64,000 bases of DNA from assembly GCA_900318335.1 (NCBI GenBank), contig ONKF01000001.1, positions 129,567 through 193,566 on the forward strand. Reading direction: 5' to 3'. Below are positions 8,113-19,352 of this stretch, in pieces; the first letter of the stretch is position 1, and the number at the start of each line of letters is the position of its first letter. This stretch comes from an uncultured Prevotellaceae bacterium (GTDB lineage Bacteria > Bacteroidota > Bacteroidia > Bacteroidales > Muribaculaceae). The notes beneath the pieces were generated by a model that saw only the letters and a list, made by a program, of their open reading frames with translations, made no database searches and had not been told where the DNA came from. Position numbers and translations under genes: made by a program.

Positions 8113-10377
8113 TTAAAGTAATACACAAACCATTGTAATCACTGCGAGCAACAGGGCTCCGAGCAAGTACACATACACATAACCCTGGATACTGCCCGAC
8201 TGCAGACGGCGGATCGAGAACGATACCGAGTTGGTGGCGTCGGCCAGCAGGTTGAAGAAGCCATCGATGATGTGGCGGTCAAACCAAGCGATGGGCACAC
8301 AGATGGCCTGGAAAATCACCTTGTGGGTGATGAACTGGTAGAACTCATCCATGTAGAAGCGCTTGTAGCTTGCTGTCCACAGGCCGCGCATTGCGTTGGC
8401 CATGCGCTCGGGCAGCGGGTTCTCCTTGAAGTACATCACCGTGGCCAAGCCGATGCCCACGAGGGCAACAACCACGCTCGAGCCGGCAACCGTCCAGTCG
8501 AGAGCGGTGTGCAGGTGATGGCCGTCCCAGGTCACCAGGTTGTGGAAGGGCACGAAGCCAGCCACAACCGAGATGCAGGCCAGGATGATTAACGGCAGGG
8601 TCATCGTCCAGGGCTGATCCTTGGGAGCGTGATGAGCATCGTGAACCTCATGTTTCTTCCAGAAGAAGATGAGGTAATAGATGCGGAACATATAGAAGGC
8701 GGTCATGCAAGCCACCATCGACATCCACAGGCCCCAACCCAGGCCGCGCTGGTAGGCAGCGACGAGGATCTCGTCCTTGGACCAGAAGCCGGCAAACGGG
8801 GGAATACCCGCGATGGCCAGACAGCCGATCAGGAAGCAGATGCTAGTGATGGGCATGAACTTGTGCAGACCGTGCATCTTGTCGTTCTCGTTGCTGTGAA
8901 CGGCATGGATGATGGCACCGGCGCACAGGAAGAGCAACGCCTTGAACATAGCGTGGGTGAACAGGTGGAACATCGACGCCATGTAACCCAGGCCGTAACC
9001 CTCGTGAATTTCAATGAGCGAGTTGTTGTTGGAGCTAACAGCCAGCGAGGTCATCATGAAGGCAATCTGGGAAATGGTCGAGAAGGCCAGCGCACGCTTG
9101 ATGTCGCTCTGGGTGCAGGCGATGGCTGCAGCATAGAACGCCGTGAACGCGCCAACGACCAGGATGATGTTCATCGCACCCTGCACGAGGACATAGAGCG
9201 GGAAGAGCCTTGCCACCAGGAACACACCGGCCACAACCATCGTGGCGGCGTGAATCAGGGCCGATACGGGGGTGGGACCCTCCATAGCATCGGGCAGCCA
9301 GATGTGCAACGGGTACATCGCACTCTTACCGGCACCGCCGATGAAGATGAAGGTCAACGCCCATGCCATCACCGAGCAGCCCATGAAGGTGGCGCCGCCG
9401 GCAGTGCTGATTGCGCTCTGGGCCGTCTCAAGGCTACCCGACATCGTGGGTCCGAAGACCAGCTTGTCGAAGTCGAACGTGCCCGTGTAATAGCTCAGGA
9501 TCATGATACCCAACAGGAAGAACAGGTCGGCCAGACGGGTCACGATAAAGGCCTTCTTGTTGGCATGGTTGGCGGCAGGCGTCGAGTAATAGAAACCGAT
9601 GAGCAGGTAGGACGACAGACCCACCATCTCAAAGAAGATGAAAATCTGGAAAATGTTGGTGGCGACCACCAGACCCAGCATCGAGAACGTGAACAGGGCC
9701 AGGAAGGCATAGTAACGCTGGAATCCCTTCTCGGCGTTGCCGTCATGGTCGCTCATGTAACCCAAGCTGTACAGGTGCACCATCAACGATACCGTGGTGA
9801 TGACCACGAGCATCATCGCGGCAATGGGGTCAACCAAGACACCCATGCGCACCACTAACGTGTCGGTAAACGACAACCAGGCGGGATTAGCGACAACCAC
9901 TGCCTGACGGACACCGTCCACCATCTGGCCCTGGCCGCTACCAAAGAAGTAGGTCAGCGCCACGCCATAGGCGAGAACGGTATCGACCAGCATGGCAAGC
10001 ACGCCAATCACACCGGTAATTTTTCTACCCATTTTCACCCCGACAAGTCCCAGGAACAGGAACATCAGCAGGGGTAATGCTACAACTACTATTGCTAAAC
10101 TTAATGGCATAATCGTTAGCACATTGATAATGATGGCGAGGGCAAGAGCGGTCTCGGCAGCCGCGATAGCAATCGCGAACAGCGAGAAGAACATGCCGTC
10201 CATCTGACCGGGGAACAAGTAACGGTTAAACACCACAAAGTTGATATCCACCGAGTTGAGCATCAACTCCAGGGAAATCATGATCGCAATCATATTCTTG
10301 CGAGTGATGAATCCGTAAACACCGCAGCCAAACATGATCAGGCTGGGAATGAGATACATAAACAGTGTCAAATCCAT
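8113..10377 (-). CDS. nuoL: NADH-quinone oxidoreductase subunits K and L in one frame
   Basis: A single 754-codon frame. Residues 1-89 are NuoK; from Met90 (position 10110) the protein is NuoL (~665 aa), the long antiporter-like subunit of complex I. NuoL landmarks are HIWLPDAMEGPTPVSALIHA with the conserved Lys/His region, FSTISQIAFMMTSLA and a C-terminal membrane anchor. NuoK lacks its usual last ~12-15 residues, and no stop, spacer or new start separates it from NuoL. The start at 10377 (MDLTLFMYLIPSL) is preferred over the upstream in-frame codon at 10431, which lies inside nuoJ. It may be a true KL fusion, but the same operon shows three other gaps, so an assembly deletion at the junction is at least as likely. 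Confidence 0.85.
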   Translation of the reverse strand: MDLTLFMYLIPSLIMFGCGVYGFITRKNMIAIMISLELMLNSVDINFVVFNRYLFPGQMDGMFFSLFAIAIAAAETALALAIIINVLTIMPLSLAIVVVALPLLMFLFLGLVGVKMGRKITGVIGVLAMLVDTVLAYGVALTYFFGSGQGQMVDGVRQAVVVANPAWLSFTDTLVVRMGVLVDPIAAMMLVVITTVSLMVHLYSLGYMSDHDGNAEKGFQRYYAFLALFTFSMLGLVVATNIFQIFIFFEMVGLSSYLLIGFYYSTPAANHANKKAFIVTRLADLFFLLGIMILSYYTGTFDFDKLVFGPTMSGSLETAQSAISTAGGATFMGCSVMAWALTFIFIGGAGKSAMYPLHIWLPDAMEGPTPVSALIHAATMVVAGVFLVARLFPLYVLVQGAMNIILVVGAFTAFYAAAIACTQSDIKRALAFSTISQIAFMMTSLAVSSNNNSLIEIHEGYGLGYMASMFHLFTHAMFKALLFLCAGAIIHAVHSNENDKMHGLHKFMPITSICFLIGCLAIAGIPPFAGFWSKDEILVAAYQRGLGWGLWMSMVACMTAFYMFRIYYLIFFWKKHEVHDAHHAPKDQPWTMTLPLIILACISVVAGFVPFHNLVTWDGHHLHTALDWTVAGSSVVVALVGIGLATVMYFKENPLPERMANAMRGLWTASYKRFYMDEFYQFITHKVIFQAICVPIAWFDRHIIDGFFNLLADATNSVSFSIRRLQSGSIQGYVYVYLLGALLLAVITMVCVLL
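10111..10377 (-). other. nuoK: NuoK portion of the K-L reading frame
   Basis: 89 codons with three membrane segments and both conserved NuoK glutamates: MISLELMLNSVDINFV in helix 2 and AIAAAETALALAI in helix 3. Intact homologues are ~100 aa and end in a hydrophilic tail that is absent here, where the frame passes straight into the NuoL start. Confidence 0.8.
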
Positions 10378-10391
10378 AATAATCACATCCT

Positions 10392-10907
10392 TTAGCGGCG
10401 ACGGGCAATAACCACACCTCCAATGATACAAGCCAATAACAACACACTGATGGCCTCAAAAGGCAACAGATAGCCATACTTGTCGGTACTCAACAAGAAC
10501 TGGCCGATCTTCTCCATATTGACGTCCACCCCACTGCTGAGCAGGCGGCCGGCATAACCGGCATAGCTGAACAGGCCGTAGCCGCACACGGCCACACCTG
10601 CTATGGCAGCCGTCAGTCCCAACCAGCGGCGATGCGTGGCCAGGGCCTCGGCACTCTTACCAGGCTGTTGCGTGAGCATGATGGCAAACACAAACAGCAC
10701 CAGGATGCCACCGGCATAGACGGCAATCTGCACTGCTCCCAGGAACTGGTAGTCCATCTGGAAGTAGATGATGGCTGTTGCAAAAAGCACAAACAGCAGA
10801 TAGGTTGCTGAGCGCAGAATCTTGCGCGTGGTAACCGTCAGCACCGAAAACACGATGATGGCGATAGCAACGATAAAGTACAAAATGATGTTACCTACTG
10901 ATTCCAT
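10392..10907 (-). CDS. nuoJ: NADH-quinone oxidoreductase subunit J
   Basis: A 171-aa inner-membrane subunit of complex I with five predicted helices. The conserved third helix FLGAVQIAVYAGGILVLFVF, which contains the pi-bulge region linking quinone binding to pumping, is present at residues ~54-75. Its start codon overlaps the nuoI stop by one base (TAATG), implying translational coupling, and nuoK follows 14 bp later. Length is normal. Confidence 0.94.
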   Translation of the reverse strand: MESVGNIILYFIVAIAIIVFSVLTVTTRKILRSATYLLFVLFATAIIYFQMDYQFLGAVQIAVYAGGILVLFVFAIMLTQQPGKSAEALATHRRWLGLTAAIAGVAVCGYGLFSYAGYAGRLLSSGVDVNMEKIGQFLLSTDKYGYLLPFEAISVLLLACIIGGVVIARRR

Positions 10908-11467
10908 TATTCTTTAGTTTCTTGAGTTTCTTGTTTGGGCTCGTCAGCAGCGGGCTTGGCGGGTGCCGCGGGCTTGGCGGCAGGCTTAGCGGCAGGTGCG
11001 GGAGCGGGAGCGTCGTCCTTCTCGGGCAGGTAGTTGAGCTGCTTGTGGAGCTTCTCGCGGGTAAACACGGCCTGCTCAAAGTCGTTGCTGAACTCAATGG
11101 CATTGGTGGGACACACCTGTACACACAGACCGCAGAAGGTGCAGCTGCCCAAGTCATACATGTACTTGTCGAGCTTCATTTTCTTCTTGCCGTCGGGCAG
11201 GTCGACCATACGCTTGGTGATACTGATGGTCTGGTTGGGGCAGTTGCGCTCACAGCTACCACAGGCGATGCACTTGTGGTAACCGTTCTCATCATAGATG
11301 AACTGCAATGTTGCCCTGAAGCGCTCCGGGATGTGCAGGGTGGCGCGGTTCTCGGGATATTGCTCGGTCACCTTGGGGGTCACCAGCTCCTTGCCGGTCA
11401 CCTCCATGCCCTTAATCAGGCTGTAAAAGCCTTTAAAGATTGAGACGAAATACTCCTTAATGTTCAT
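10907..11467 (-). CDS. nuoI: NADH-quinone oxidoreductase subunit I, 2x[4Fe-4S]
   Basis: A 186-aa peripheral-arm subunit that relays electrons to NuoB. Both cluster motifs are intact: CIACGSCERNCP near residue 67 and CTFCGLCVQVCP near residue 113. From about residue 150 the protein carries an Ala/Pro/Lys-rich tail (repeats of APAPA, AKPAAKPA) ending in Glu/Thr/Gln; this tail is unusual for NuoI and looks disordered. It is the first nuo gene downstream of the inserted ATP synthase block, 38 bp after atpG, with no promoter motif in the gap. Confidence 0.94.
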   Translation of the reverse strand: MNIKEYFVSIFKGFYSLIKGMEVTGKELVTPKVTEQYPENRATLHIPERFRATLQFIYDENGYHKCIACGSCERNCPNQTISITKRMVDLPDGKKKMKLDKYMYDLGSCTFCGLCVQVCPTNAIEFSNDFEQAVFTREKLHKQLNYLPEKDDAPAPAPAAKPAAKPAAPAKPAADEPKQETQETKE

Positions 11468-11505
11468 AATATAATCTGTATTCTCTTATTATCTTAACAT
11501 TTCGC

Positions 11506-12390
11506 TTAGCGTTCCACCTGGCCGCCCAGGATGTCGAGCAGCTCGGTGGTGATGCCCTGCTGACGCAGTTTGTTGTACTCCAGCTGCAGCTCGTCGAGCA
11601 ACTCCTTGGCGTTATCGCTCGCTGCCTGCATCGCCATCACGCGCGCGCTCTGCTCGCTGGCCATGCTCTGGATGAACACATCCTGGAGCATCGACTTGAT
11701 GTGCAGCGGCAGCACGGTGTTGAAGATGGTGTTGGCATCGGGTTCAAACAGGCAAGGGCTGTTGGCGGCTCGCGGGTCAACATTGTCGGCAAGTCCCTGA
11801 TAGCTCACGGGCAACAGCTGCTCGCGGGTGAACACCTGCTTGCCGGTGGAGATGAAGTGCATGTAGCACATCTCCACACGGTCAAACGTGTGCTCCAGGA
11901 AGCGCGTCTTCATCAGGTCGGTGAAGGCATACAGGTCCTCGCTGCCACTGCGGGTATTGAGGGCAACACGCTCCATCTGGATATCACCTACAGCGATTTT
12001 GGCGACCGCCTTGGTCATCTTCTTGCCCACCGGCACGATGGTGATGCCCACCTGCTGGCCATACTGCTGGCGCACCTCCTTGATGCTCACAAGCAGCTGC
12101 TTGAAGATGTTGACGTTGAAACCGCCGCACAGGCCGTCGTCGCTGCCGAATACCACGAGGGCAACACGTTTCACATCGCGCTCGGCGATGAGTGGCGAGT
12201 CAAACTGCTGGTCGGTCACCAGCAGATGACTGATCACGTGCTGCACCATGTGGCGGTAGGGCGACAGGCGCTGCAGCTGGCCAGTGGCCTTGCGCATCTT
12301 GGACGAGGAGATCATCTTCATGGCACTCGTCGTCTTCTGCGTGGAGGCTACCGAACCTATTCGCGTCTTGAGTTCTCTTAATGTTGACAT
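11506..12390 (-). CDS. atpG: ATP synthase F1 subunit gamma
   Basis: A 294-aa central-stalk subunit. The N-terminal helix MSTLRELKTRIGSVASTQKT and the C-terminal coiled-coil partner (ARVMAMQAASDNAKELLDEL) that form the rotor shaft are both present, and length is normal. In the middle, GSDDGLCGGFNVNI matches the family GlcGgFN motif. It is the last gene of the atp block; nuoI follows in the same direction. Confidence 0.94.
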   Translation of the reverse strand: MSTLRELKTRIGSVASTQKTTSAMKMISSSKMRKATGQLQRLSPYRHMVQHVISHLLVTDQQFDSPLIAERDVKRVALVVFGSDDGLCGGFNVNIFKQLLVSIKEVRQQYGQQVGITIVPVGKKMTKAVAKIAVGDIQMERVALNTRSGSEDLYAFTDLMKTRFLEHTFDRVEMCYMHFISTGKQVFTREQLLPVSYQGLADNVDPRAANSPCLFEPDANTIFNTVLPLHIKSMLQDVFIQSMASEQSARVMAMQAASDNAKELLDELQLEYNKLRQQGITTELLDILGGQVER

Positions 12391-12414
12391 CTTGCGAACT
12401 TAATGATTGCTGGA

Positions 12415-14010
12415 TTAACTGGCGGTAGCATTGGTGTACTTGGAGGCGACTTCGGCAGCTGCGTTCTTGAGCTTGGCCATAACGTCGTCATCGATCTTGC
12501 CGGTACGCAGCACGTCGAGGACGTCCTGCTGGTGCTTGCCGCGCAGGTAATGGATGAACAGTTTCTCAAACTCGGCCACCTTGTCCAGGGGCACGTCGCG
12601 CAACAGTCCGTTCACACCGCAATAGATGATGGCTACCTGTTCCTCGACCTGCATGGGCGTGTACTGGGGCTGCACGAGCAGGCGCTCGTTCTTGCGACCC
12701 GTGTCGATGGTGCGAGCGGTAACGGGGTCGATGTCGCCACCAAACTTGGTGAAGGCCTCGAGCTCACGATACTGCGCCTGAGCGATCTTGAGGGTACCTG
12801 CTACCTTCTTCATGCACTTGATCTGGGCGTTACCACCCACACGCGATACCGAGATACCCACATTGACGGCGGGACGGATACCCGAGTTGAACAGGGCCGA
12901 CTCGAGGTAAATCTGACCGTCGGTAATCGAAATCACGTTGGTGGGGATATAGGCGCTCACGTCGCCGGCCTGGGTCTCGATGATGGGAAGTGCCGTCAAC
13001 GAGCCACCACCCTTGACAATGGGCTTGAGGGGCTCGGGCAGGTCGTTCATCACGCTGGCCACAGCCTGGTTCTCGTTGATCTTGGCGGCGCGCTCCAGCA
13101 GACGGCTGTGCAGGTAGAAGATATCACCGGGATAAGCCTCGCGGCCCGAGGGGCGCTTGAGGATCAGCGAGATCTCACGATAGGCGACAGCGTGCTTGGA
13201 CAAGTCGTCATAGATCACGAGGGCGTCACGACCGGTGTCACGGAAGTACTCACCGATAGCGGCTCCGGCAAACGGCGCGTAATAGCGCATCGAAGCCGAG
13301 TCGGCAGCGGTAGCGGCCACCACGATGGTATAGGGCAGCGCGCCGCTCTCCTCGAGCTTGTTGACCAGGGCAGCCACGGTCGAAGCCTTCTGACCGATGG
13401 CGACATAGATGCAATATACCGGAGTGCCAGCCTCGTAGTTGGCACGCTGGTTGATGATGGTGTCCACCGCGATGGCGGTCTTGCCGATCTGGCGGTCACC
13501 GATGATGAGCTCACGCTGGCCACGACCGATGGGAATCATCGAGTCGATGGCCTTGAGGCCCGTCTGCAACGGCTGGTTCACCGGCTGGCGGAAGATGACA
13601 CCGGGAGCCTTGCGCTCCAGCGGCAGACGCAACTTCTTGCCGTCGATGGGTCCCTTGCCGTCGATGGGCTTGGCCAGAACGTTGATCACGCGGCCCAGCA
13701 GTCCCTCGCCCACCTCGATCGAGGCGATCTCACCCGTGCGGCGAACCTTCATGTTCTCGGTCACGGTGTCGACCTCATCGAGCAGGATGATACCCACGTC
13801 ACTCTCCTCCAGGTTCATGGCAACGCCGGTCACGCCGTTCTCGAACTGCACGAGCTCGTTGGCCTCAACGTTGTGCAGACCGTAGGCATGAGCCACGCCG
13901 TCACCCACCTCCAGGACGGTGCCTTCTTCCTCAAAGGCGACCTGACGCTTGGCGATGTCTTCGACGAGCTGCTGTTTCAGTATATCAGATATTTCACTGG
14001 GATTAATCAT
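12415..14010 (-). CDS. atpA: ATP synthase F1 subunit alpha
   Basis: A 531-aa nucleotide-binding F1 subunit (non-catalytic sites). The P-loop reads GDRQIGKTA, with Ile where most homologues have Thr, but the essential Gly-Lys-Thr is kept. [14 protein letters not shown], the alpha-subunit signature with its conserved Arg, lies at ~365. The N-terminal extension contacts delta. It lies 24 bp downstream of atpH and 24 bp upstream of atpG in the usual Bacteroidetes order H-A-G. Confidence 0.96.
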   Translation of the reverse strand: MINPSEISDILKQQLVEDIAKRQVAFEEEGTVLEVGDGVAHAYGLHNVEANELVQFENGVTGVAMNLEESDVGIILLDEVDTVTENMKVRRTGEIASIEVGEGLLGRVINVLAKPIDGKGPIDGKKLRLPLERKAPGVIFRQPVNQPLQTGLKAIDSMIPIGRGQRELIIGDRQIGKTAIAVDTIINQRANYEAGTPVYCIYVAIGQKASTVAALVNKLEESGALPYTIVVAATAADSASMRYYAPFAGAAIGEYFRDTGRDALVIYDDLSKHAVAYREISLILKRPSGREAYPGDIFYLHSRLLERAAKINENQAVASVMNDLPEPLKPIVKGGGSLTALPIIETQAGDVSAYIPTNVISITDGQIYLESALFNSGIRPAVNVGISVSRVGGNAQIKCMKKVAGTLKIAQAQYRELEAFTKFGGDIDPVTARTIDTGRKNERLLVQPQYTPMQVEEQVAIIYCGVNGLLRDVPLDKVAEFEKLFIHYLRGKHQQDVLDVLRTGKIDDDVMAKLKNAAAEVASKYTNATAS

Positions 14011-14035
14011 CTCTTATTATAAAATCGAAATTGAG

Positions 14036-14578
14036 TTATTTCTTCTGTAATTGCAAGCGCAATTCATTCAATTCTCTCTTTACCGACGCGTCAAGCACCA
14101 GACCGTTGATCTTGACGGTGAAACCGCCTATCAGTTCGGGGTTGATGACCTGCTCGATTTCGAGCGACATGGCGCCCAGGCGGCGCTTCACGATGTCGAT
14201 AATGGCATTGACCTCGGCCTCGGGCATGGGGACAGCGGTGGTGATGACCACATGGGCTATCTCATGAATCTCGCGGTACAGGTCAACATAGGCGAGGGAG
14301 ATCTTCTGCAGATACTCGGCGCGGTTGTTGCGCACGACCAGCAGCAGGAACTTGTCCAGCGAGCTGCCGGGCTTGCCGCCCACGAGCTTGAGCATATGGG
14401 CTCCCTTGGCTTCGTCAGAGATTTCGGGGTTGAGCACGGCACGCTTGAGCAAATCGATAGCGGTGTAGCGGAAGCTGAGCTTCTTCAGGAGCTCATAAAT
14501 CTCCTCCGAGTCACCTTTCTCGACGGCGTACTTGTAGAGCGCTTTAGCGTATCGGCGTGGAATCAGTCCGTCACTCAT
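14036..14578 (-). CDS. atpH: ATP synthase F1 subunit delta
   Basis: A 180-aa peripheral-stalk subunit joining F1 to subunit b. The family pattern is visible: an N-terminal helical domain starting GLIPRRYAKALYKYA, and a C-terminal signature INPELIGGFTVKINGLVLDASVK close to residues 143-165 (core GGFTVKIN). It starts 6 bp after the atpF stop. Length is normal. Confidence 0.93.
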   Translation of the reverse strand: MSDGLIPRRYAKALYKYAVEKGDSEEIYELLKKLSFRYTAIDLLKRAVLNPEISDEAKGAHMLKLVGGKPGSSLDKFLLLVVRNNRAEYLQKISLAYVDLYREIHEIAHVVITTAVPMPEAEVNAIIDIVKRRLGAMSLEIEQVINPELIGGFTVKINGLVLDASVKRELNELRLQLQKK

Positions 14579-14584
14579 ATCGCG

Positions 14585-15082
14585 TTAGTTTTTGGTCTCA
14601 ACCTCACTCAGATATTGGTCAACAAGTGCCCGCTGGGCGTCGTCGCTGGCGATGTTCTTGCGGATTACCTTTTCAGCAATCTGCAGGGCCAGGTCACCCA
14701 CCTCGGTGCGAAGCTGCTTCTCGGCCTCCTTGCGTGCCTGCTCAAGTGATATCTGAGCGGCCTCGGTCACCTTCTTGGCCTCGTCGGCCGCCTCGCCACG
14801 AGCCTTCTCGACGAGCTCGTTGCGCATCTTGGCAGCTTCACGCAGGATTTGGGCCTGCTCGTCGCGGGCCTGGGCAAGCAGCTTGTCTGCCTCGGCCTTG
14901 GCATTGTCCAATTGGGACTTTGCCTCCTGTGCGTAGGCCACCCCCTTGTCAATCAGGTCGGCGCGCTCCTCCATCGACTTGATGATGAAGGGCCATGCCC
15001 ACTTGGCAAGGATGAGGAACAGGCACAGGAATGCGATGAACATCCAGAATGCCAGGCCAAATTCAGGCTTGAAAAGTTCCAT
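14585..15082 (-). CDS. atpF: ATP synthase Fo subunit b
   Basis: A 165-aa peripheral-stalk subunit. One membrane helix near the N-terminus (FGLAFWMFIAFLCLFLILAK) is followed by a long charged Ala/Glu/Lys/Arg coiled coil running to the C-terminus, as expected for the dimeric stator. It follows atpE by 23 bp. Confidence 0.94.
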   Translation of the reverse strand: MELFKPEFGLAFWMFIAFLCLFLILAKWAWPFIIKSMEERADLIDKGVAYAQEAKSQLDNAKAEADKLLAQARDEQAQILREAAKMRNELVEKARGEAADEAKKVTEAAQISLEQARKEAEKQLRTEVGDLALQIAEKVIRKNIASDDAQRALVDQYLSEVETKN

Positions 15083-15105
15083 CTGGTAAACCGGTTAAGG
15101 GTGGA

Positions 15106-15381
<276 letters not shown>

Positions 15382-15436
15382 TTAATTTTTAATCTATTGG
15401 GTTGTCACCATGTTGTCAATCCCTGCCGGACACCTG

Positions 15437-16507
15437 TCACTCGCCGTGGGCGTGGACATGGGCCATCGAGATGAACATGGTAGAGAGGATGGTGAATACA
15501 TAGGCCTGGATAAAGCTCACCAGCACATCGAGCAGGAGCATGAACAGCGACAGCGCTACCGAGAGCGGAGTCATCACGCCACCCACCAGGGTGCCGAACA
15601 TGCTGCCGAAGATGAAGATCAACAGCATGAACACGATTACCACCATGTGACCACCCATCATGTTGGCAAACAGACGGATCATCAGGGCGATGGGCTTGGT
15701 GAAGATGCCGAAGATCTCAATCACCTGCATCAAGGGCACGGGGCACTTGAGCGCGGTGGGCACATCGGGCCAGAACATCTCTTTCCAGTAGTGCTTGGTA
15801 CCCGTCAGGTTGGTCACCAGGAAGGTGATCACGGCAAGAACCGCGGTCACGGCCAGGTTACCCGTCAGGTTGGCACCACCGGGGAAGATGACGATAAGGC
15901 CCAGCAGGTTCATCGTCAGGATAAAGAAGAATACCGTCAACAGGTAGGGACCGTACTTGGGCGCCTCCTTGCCCATGATGGGGCGGATGGTGTCGGTATA
16001 GACAAAGTCCACCACCAGCTCCAGGGCTGCGGTAAAGCGGCGCGGTGCCTTCATTCCGTTCTTCTTGTACCAGTTGCGCACCTTGAAGACAATCAGCATC
16101 ACCACCAGGGCAGCAATGAAGATGCCTGCCACGTTCTTGGTGATGGAGAGGTCCACGGGGCGGTACTGGCTGCCGTCGGGCAGTATCTGGACCACCTTGT
16201 TGTTGTAGTCGCCGCCCTTGGCAATCTGGAAGCCGTCATACTGGGCGCCATCCTCGAGGCGGCTCGACATGAAGGCATGCCACGAGCCGTCCTGGGTGCG
16301 CACGATGACGGGTAACGGGATGCGCGTGCTATGCGAGAAGGGCACCTCCCAGCCATAGGAGTCTCCCAGGTGCTCAAAGATGATCTCCTGGGGGTTCACC
16401 TCGGCCGATTCACCGCTGTGAGCACGATGGCTGGCGGCCTGGGAATAACCCAGGGCCATGAGGGCGATGATAACGACCGCGATGATTGCTGTGATTGCTT
16501 TCTTCAT
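15437..16507 (-). CDS. atpB: ATP synthase Fo subunit a
   Basis: A 356-aa membrane subunit forming the proton half-channels against the c-ring. The essential Arg is in ALMIRLFANMMGGHMV near residue 280. Like other Bacteroidetes versions it is long: an N-terminal signal-like helix (residues 1-25) and a hydrophilic segment of ~100 residues precede the conserved helices. It lies between atpC (9 bp) and atpE (88 bp), the largest gap within the block; the gap shows no promoter motif. Confidence 0.94.
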   Translation of the reverse strand: MKKAITAIIAVVIIALMALGYSQAASHRAHSGESAEVNPQEIIFEHLGDSYGWEVPFSHSTRIPLPVIVRTQDGSWHAFMSSRLEDGAQYDGFQIAKGGDYNNKVVQILPDGSQYRPVDLSITKNVAGIFIAALVVMLIVFKVRNWYKKNGMKAPRRFTAALELVVDFVYTDTIRPIMGKEAPKYGPYLLTVFFFILTMNLLGLIVIFPGGANLTGNLAVTAVLAVITFLVTNLTGTKHYWKEMFWPDVPTALKCPVPLMQVIEIFGIFTKPIALMIRLFANMMGGHMVVIVFMLLIFIFGSMFGTLVGGVMTPLSVALSLFMLLLDVLVSFIQAYVFTILSTMFISMAHVHAHGE

Positions 16508-16516
16508 AGTCTTGCG

Positions 16517-16750
16517 TTAATAGAGGCAAACCGACACCACATTATCTTTTACATCGGCCACACCGCCGTGAATCTCACGCTCCACGGTGCTGCCACCAGC
16601 CACGTAGCTCATCGTGCCAGCCTTGAGGGCGGCAATCAGGGCGGCGTGGTTATTGAGCACCTGGAACAGGCCCATGACGCCGGGCAGGGTTACCTGCTCG
16701 ACAGTGCCTTCAAACTCGATCTGTTCGGCCGATATGATTTTGAGTGTCAT
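16517..16750 (-). CDS. atpC: ATP synthase F1 subunit epsilon, short form
   Basis: A 77-aa protein containing only the N-terminal beta-sandwich (LPGVMGLFQVLNNHAALI) that couples the rotor to the c-ring. The C-terminal helical hairpin that inhibits ATP hydrolysis in E. coli is absent, as in other Bacteroidetes. It sits 37 bp after atpD. Confidence 0.92.
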   Translation of the reverse strand: MTLKIISAEQIEFEGTVEQVTLPGVMGLFQVLNNHAALIAALKAGTMSYVAGGSTVEREIHGGVADVKDNVVSVCLY

Positions 16751-16787
16751 GTTATATATTTATAATGTAAGTAAGATGCTATCGTGA

Positions 16788-18293
<1,506 letters not shown>

Positions 18294-18344
18294 TTATTGA
18301 CTTAATGGTATATTTGATTATTGATTTGTTGTCTCACACATTGA

Positions 18345-19305
18345 TCATGCACCGAAGTACCATCCCTGGGTCACGATGATAGCCATCACCACGAGGTTGA
18401 CAAGCCCGATGGGCATCAGGTAACGCCACTCGAGGGCCAGCATCTGGTCGATGCGCACGCGGGGGAACGACCAGCGGATCCAGAAGAAGATGAACGTGAT
18501 GAAGAATGCCTTACCCAGGAACCAAACCACGCTGGGGATGTAGTTCATCACATTGTTGAAACCTTCCCAACCGGGGATGTGCAGCGGCATCCAGCCACCC
18601 AGGAAGAGCAGCGTGGCAATGCCCGACACGATGAACAGGTTGAGGTACTCGGCCAGGTAGAAGAAGCCGAAGTGGATACCCGAGTACTCGGTGTGGTAAC
18701 CGGCGGTCAACTCGTGCTCGGCCTCGGGGAGGTCAAACGGGCCGCGGTTGTTCTCGGCATTGGCAGCGATCATATAAATAATGAACGCAAGGATGGCGGG
18801 CAGGTGGCCCTTGAACAGGAACCAACCGTCGGCCTGCGCCTCGACGATGCCCGTGATGGACATGGTGCCTGCCAGACACACGATCGTCAGGATAGAGATG
18901 CCGCAGCTCAGCTCATAGCTGATCATCTGGGCACCACTACGCATAGCGCCAATCAGGGTATACTTGCTGTTACTTGCCCAACCGGCGAGCAGGATGCCCA
19001 GCACACCAATCGACGAAACGGCGACGATAAAGAACACGCCGATGTTCATGTCGACAATCTGCAGGCCCTTGCCCCAAGGCAGGCAGGCAAACGTCAGCAT
19101 CGATGCAATCAGCACCAGATAGGGAGCCAACTTAAAGAGGAACTTGTCGGTGTGCCACAGGGTAATCAGCTCCTTCTGCAGGATCTTGATCACGTCGGCA
19201 AACACCTGGAGCAAGCCCCATTTACCCACGCGCATCGGGCCCAGGCGGCACTGAATCCAACCGCAGGTCATCCAACCATCTTGTGACTATTCCGAAGTCA
19301 TACAT
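18345..19305 (-). pseudogene. nuoH: NADH-quinone oxidoreductase subunit H, interrupted near the N-terminus
   Basis: The true start is ATG 19305 ([14 protein letters not shown]). After about 14 codons the frame changes near 19263-19268 and continues as [17 protein letters not shown] to the stop at 18345. Compared with the family, ~45 residues are missing: the first membrane helix and the segment before the conserved ERK(V)C-FFQCRLGP motif. The remaining ~300 residues are well conserved, including the quinone-chamber stretch [22 protein letters not shown] and the C-terminal [13 protein letters not shown]. NuoH is the membrane subunit that holds the quinone cavity, so a natural truncation would disable complex I. 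A lost segment in the assembly is the likelier reading. A gene caller would report only 18345-19271. Confidence 0.88.
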
Positions 19306-19352
19306 ATCTTATCTCTCTTTATTAGTGGTTACAATTCTTGCTGATTAACTCG

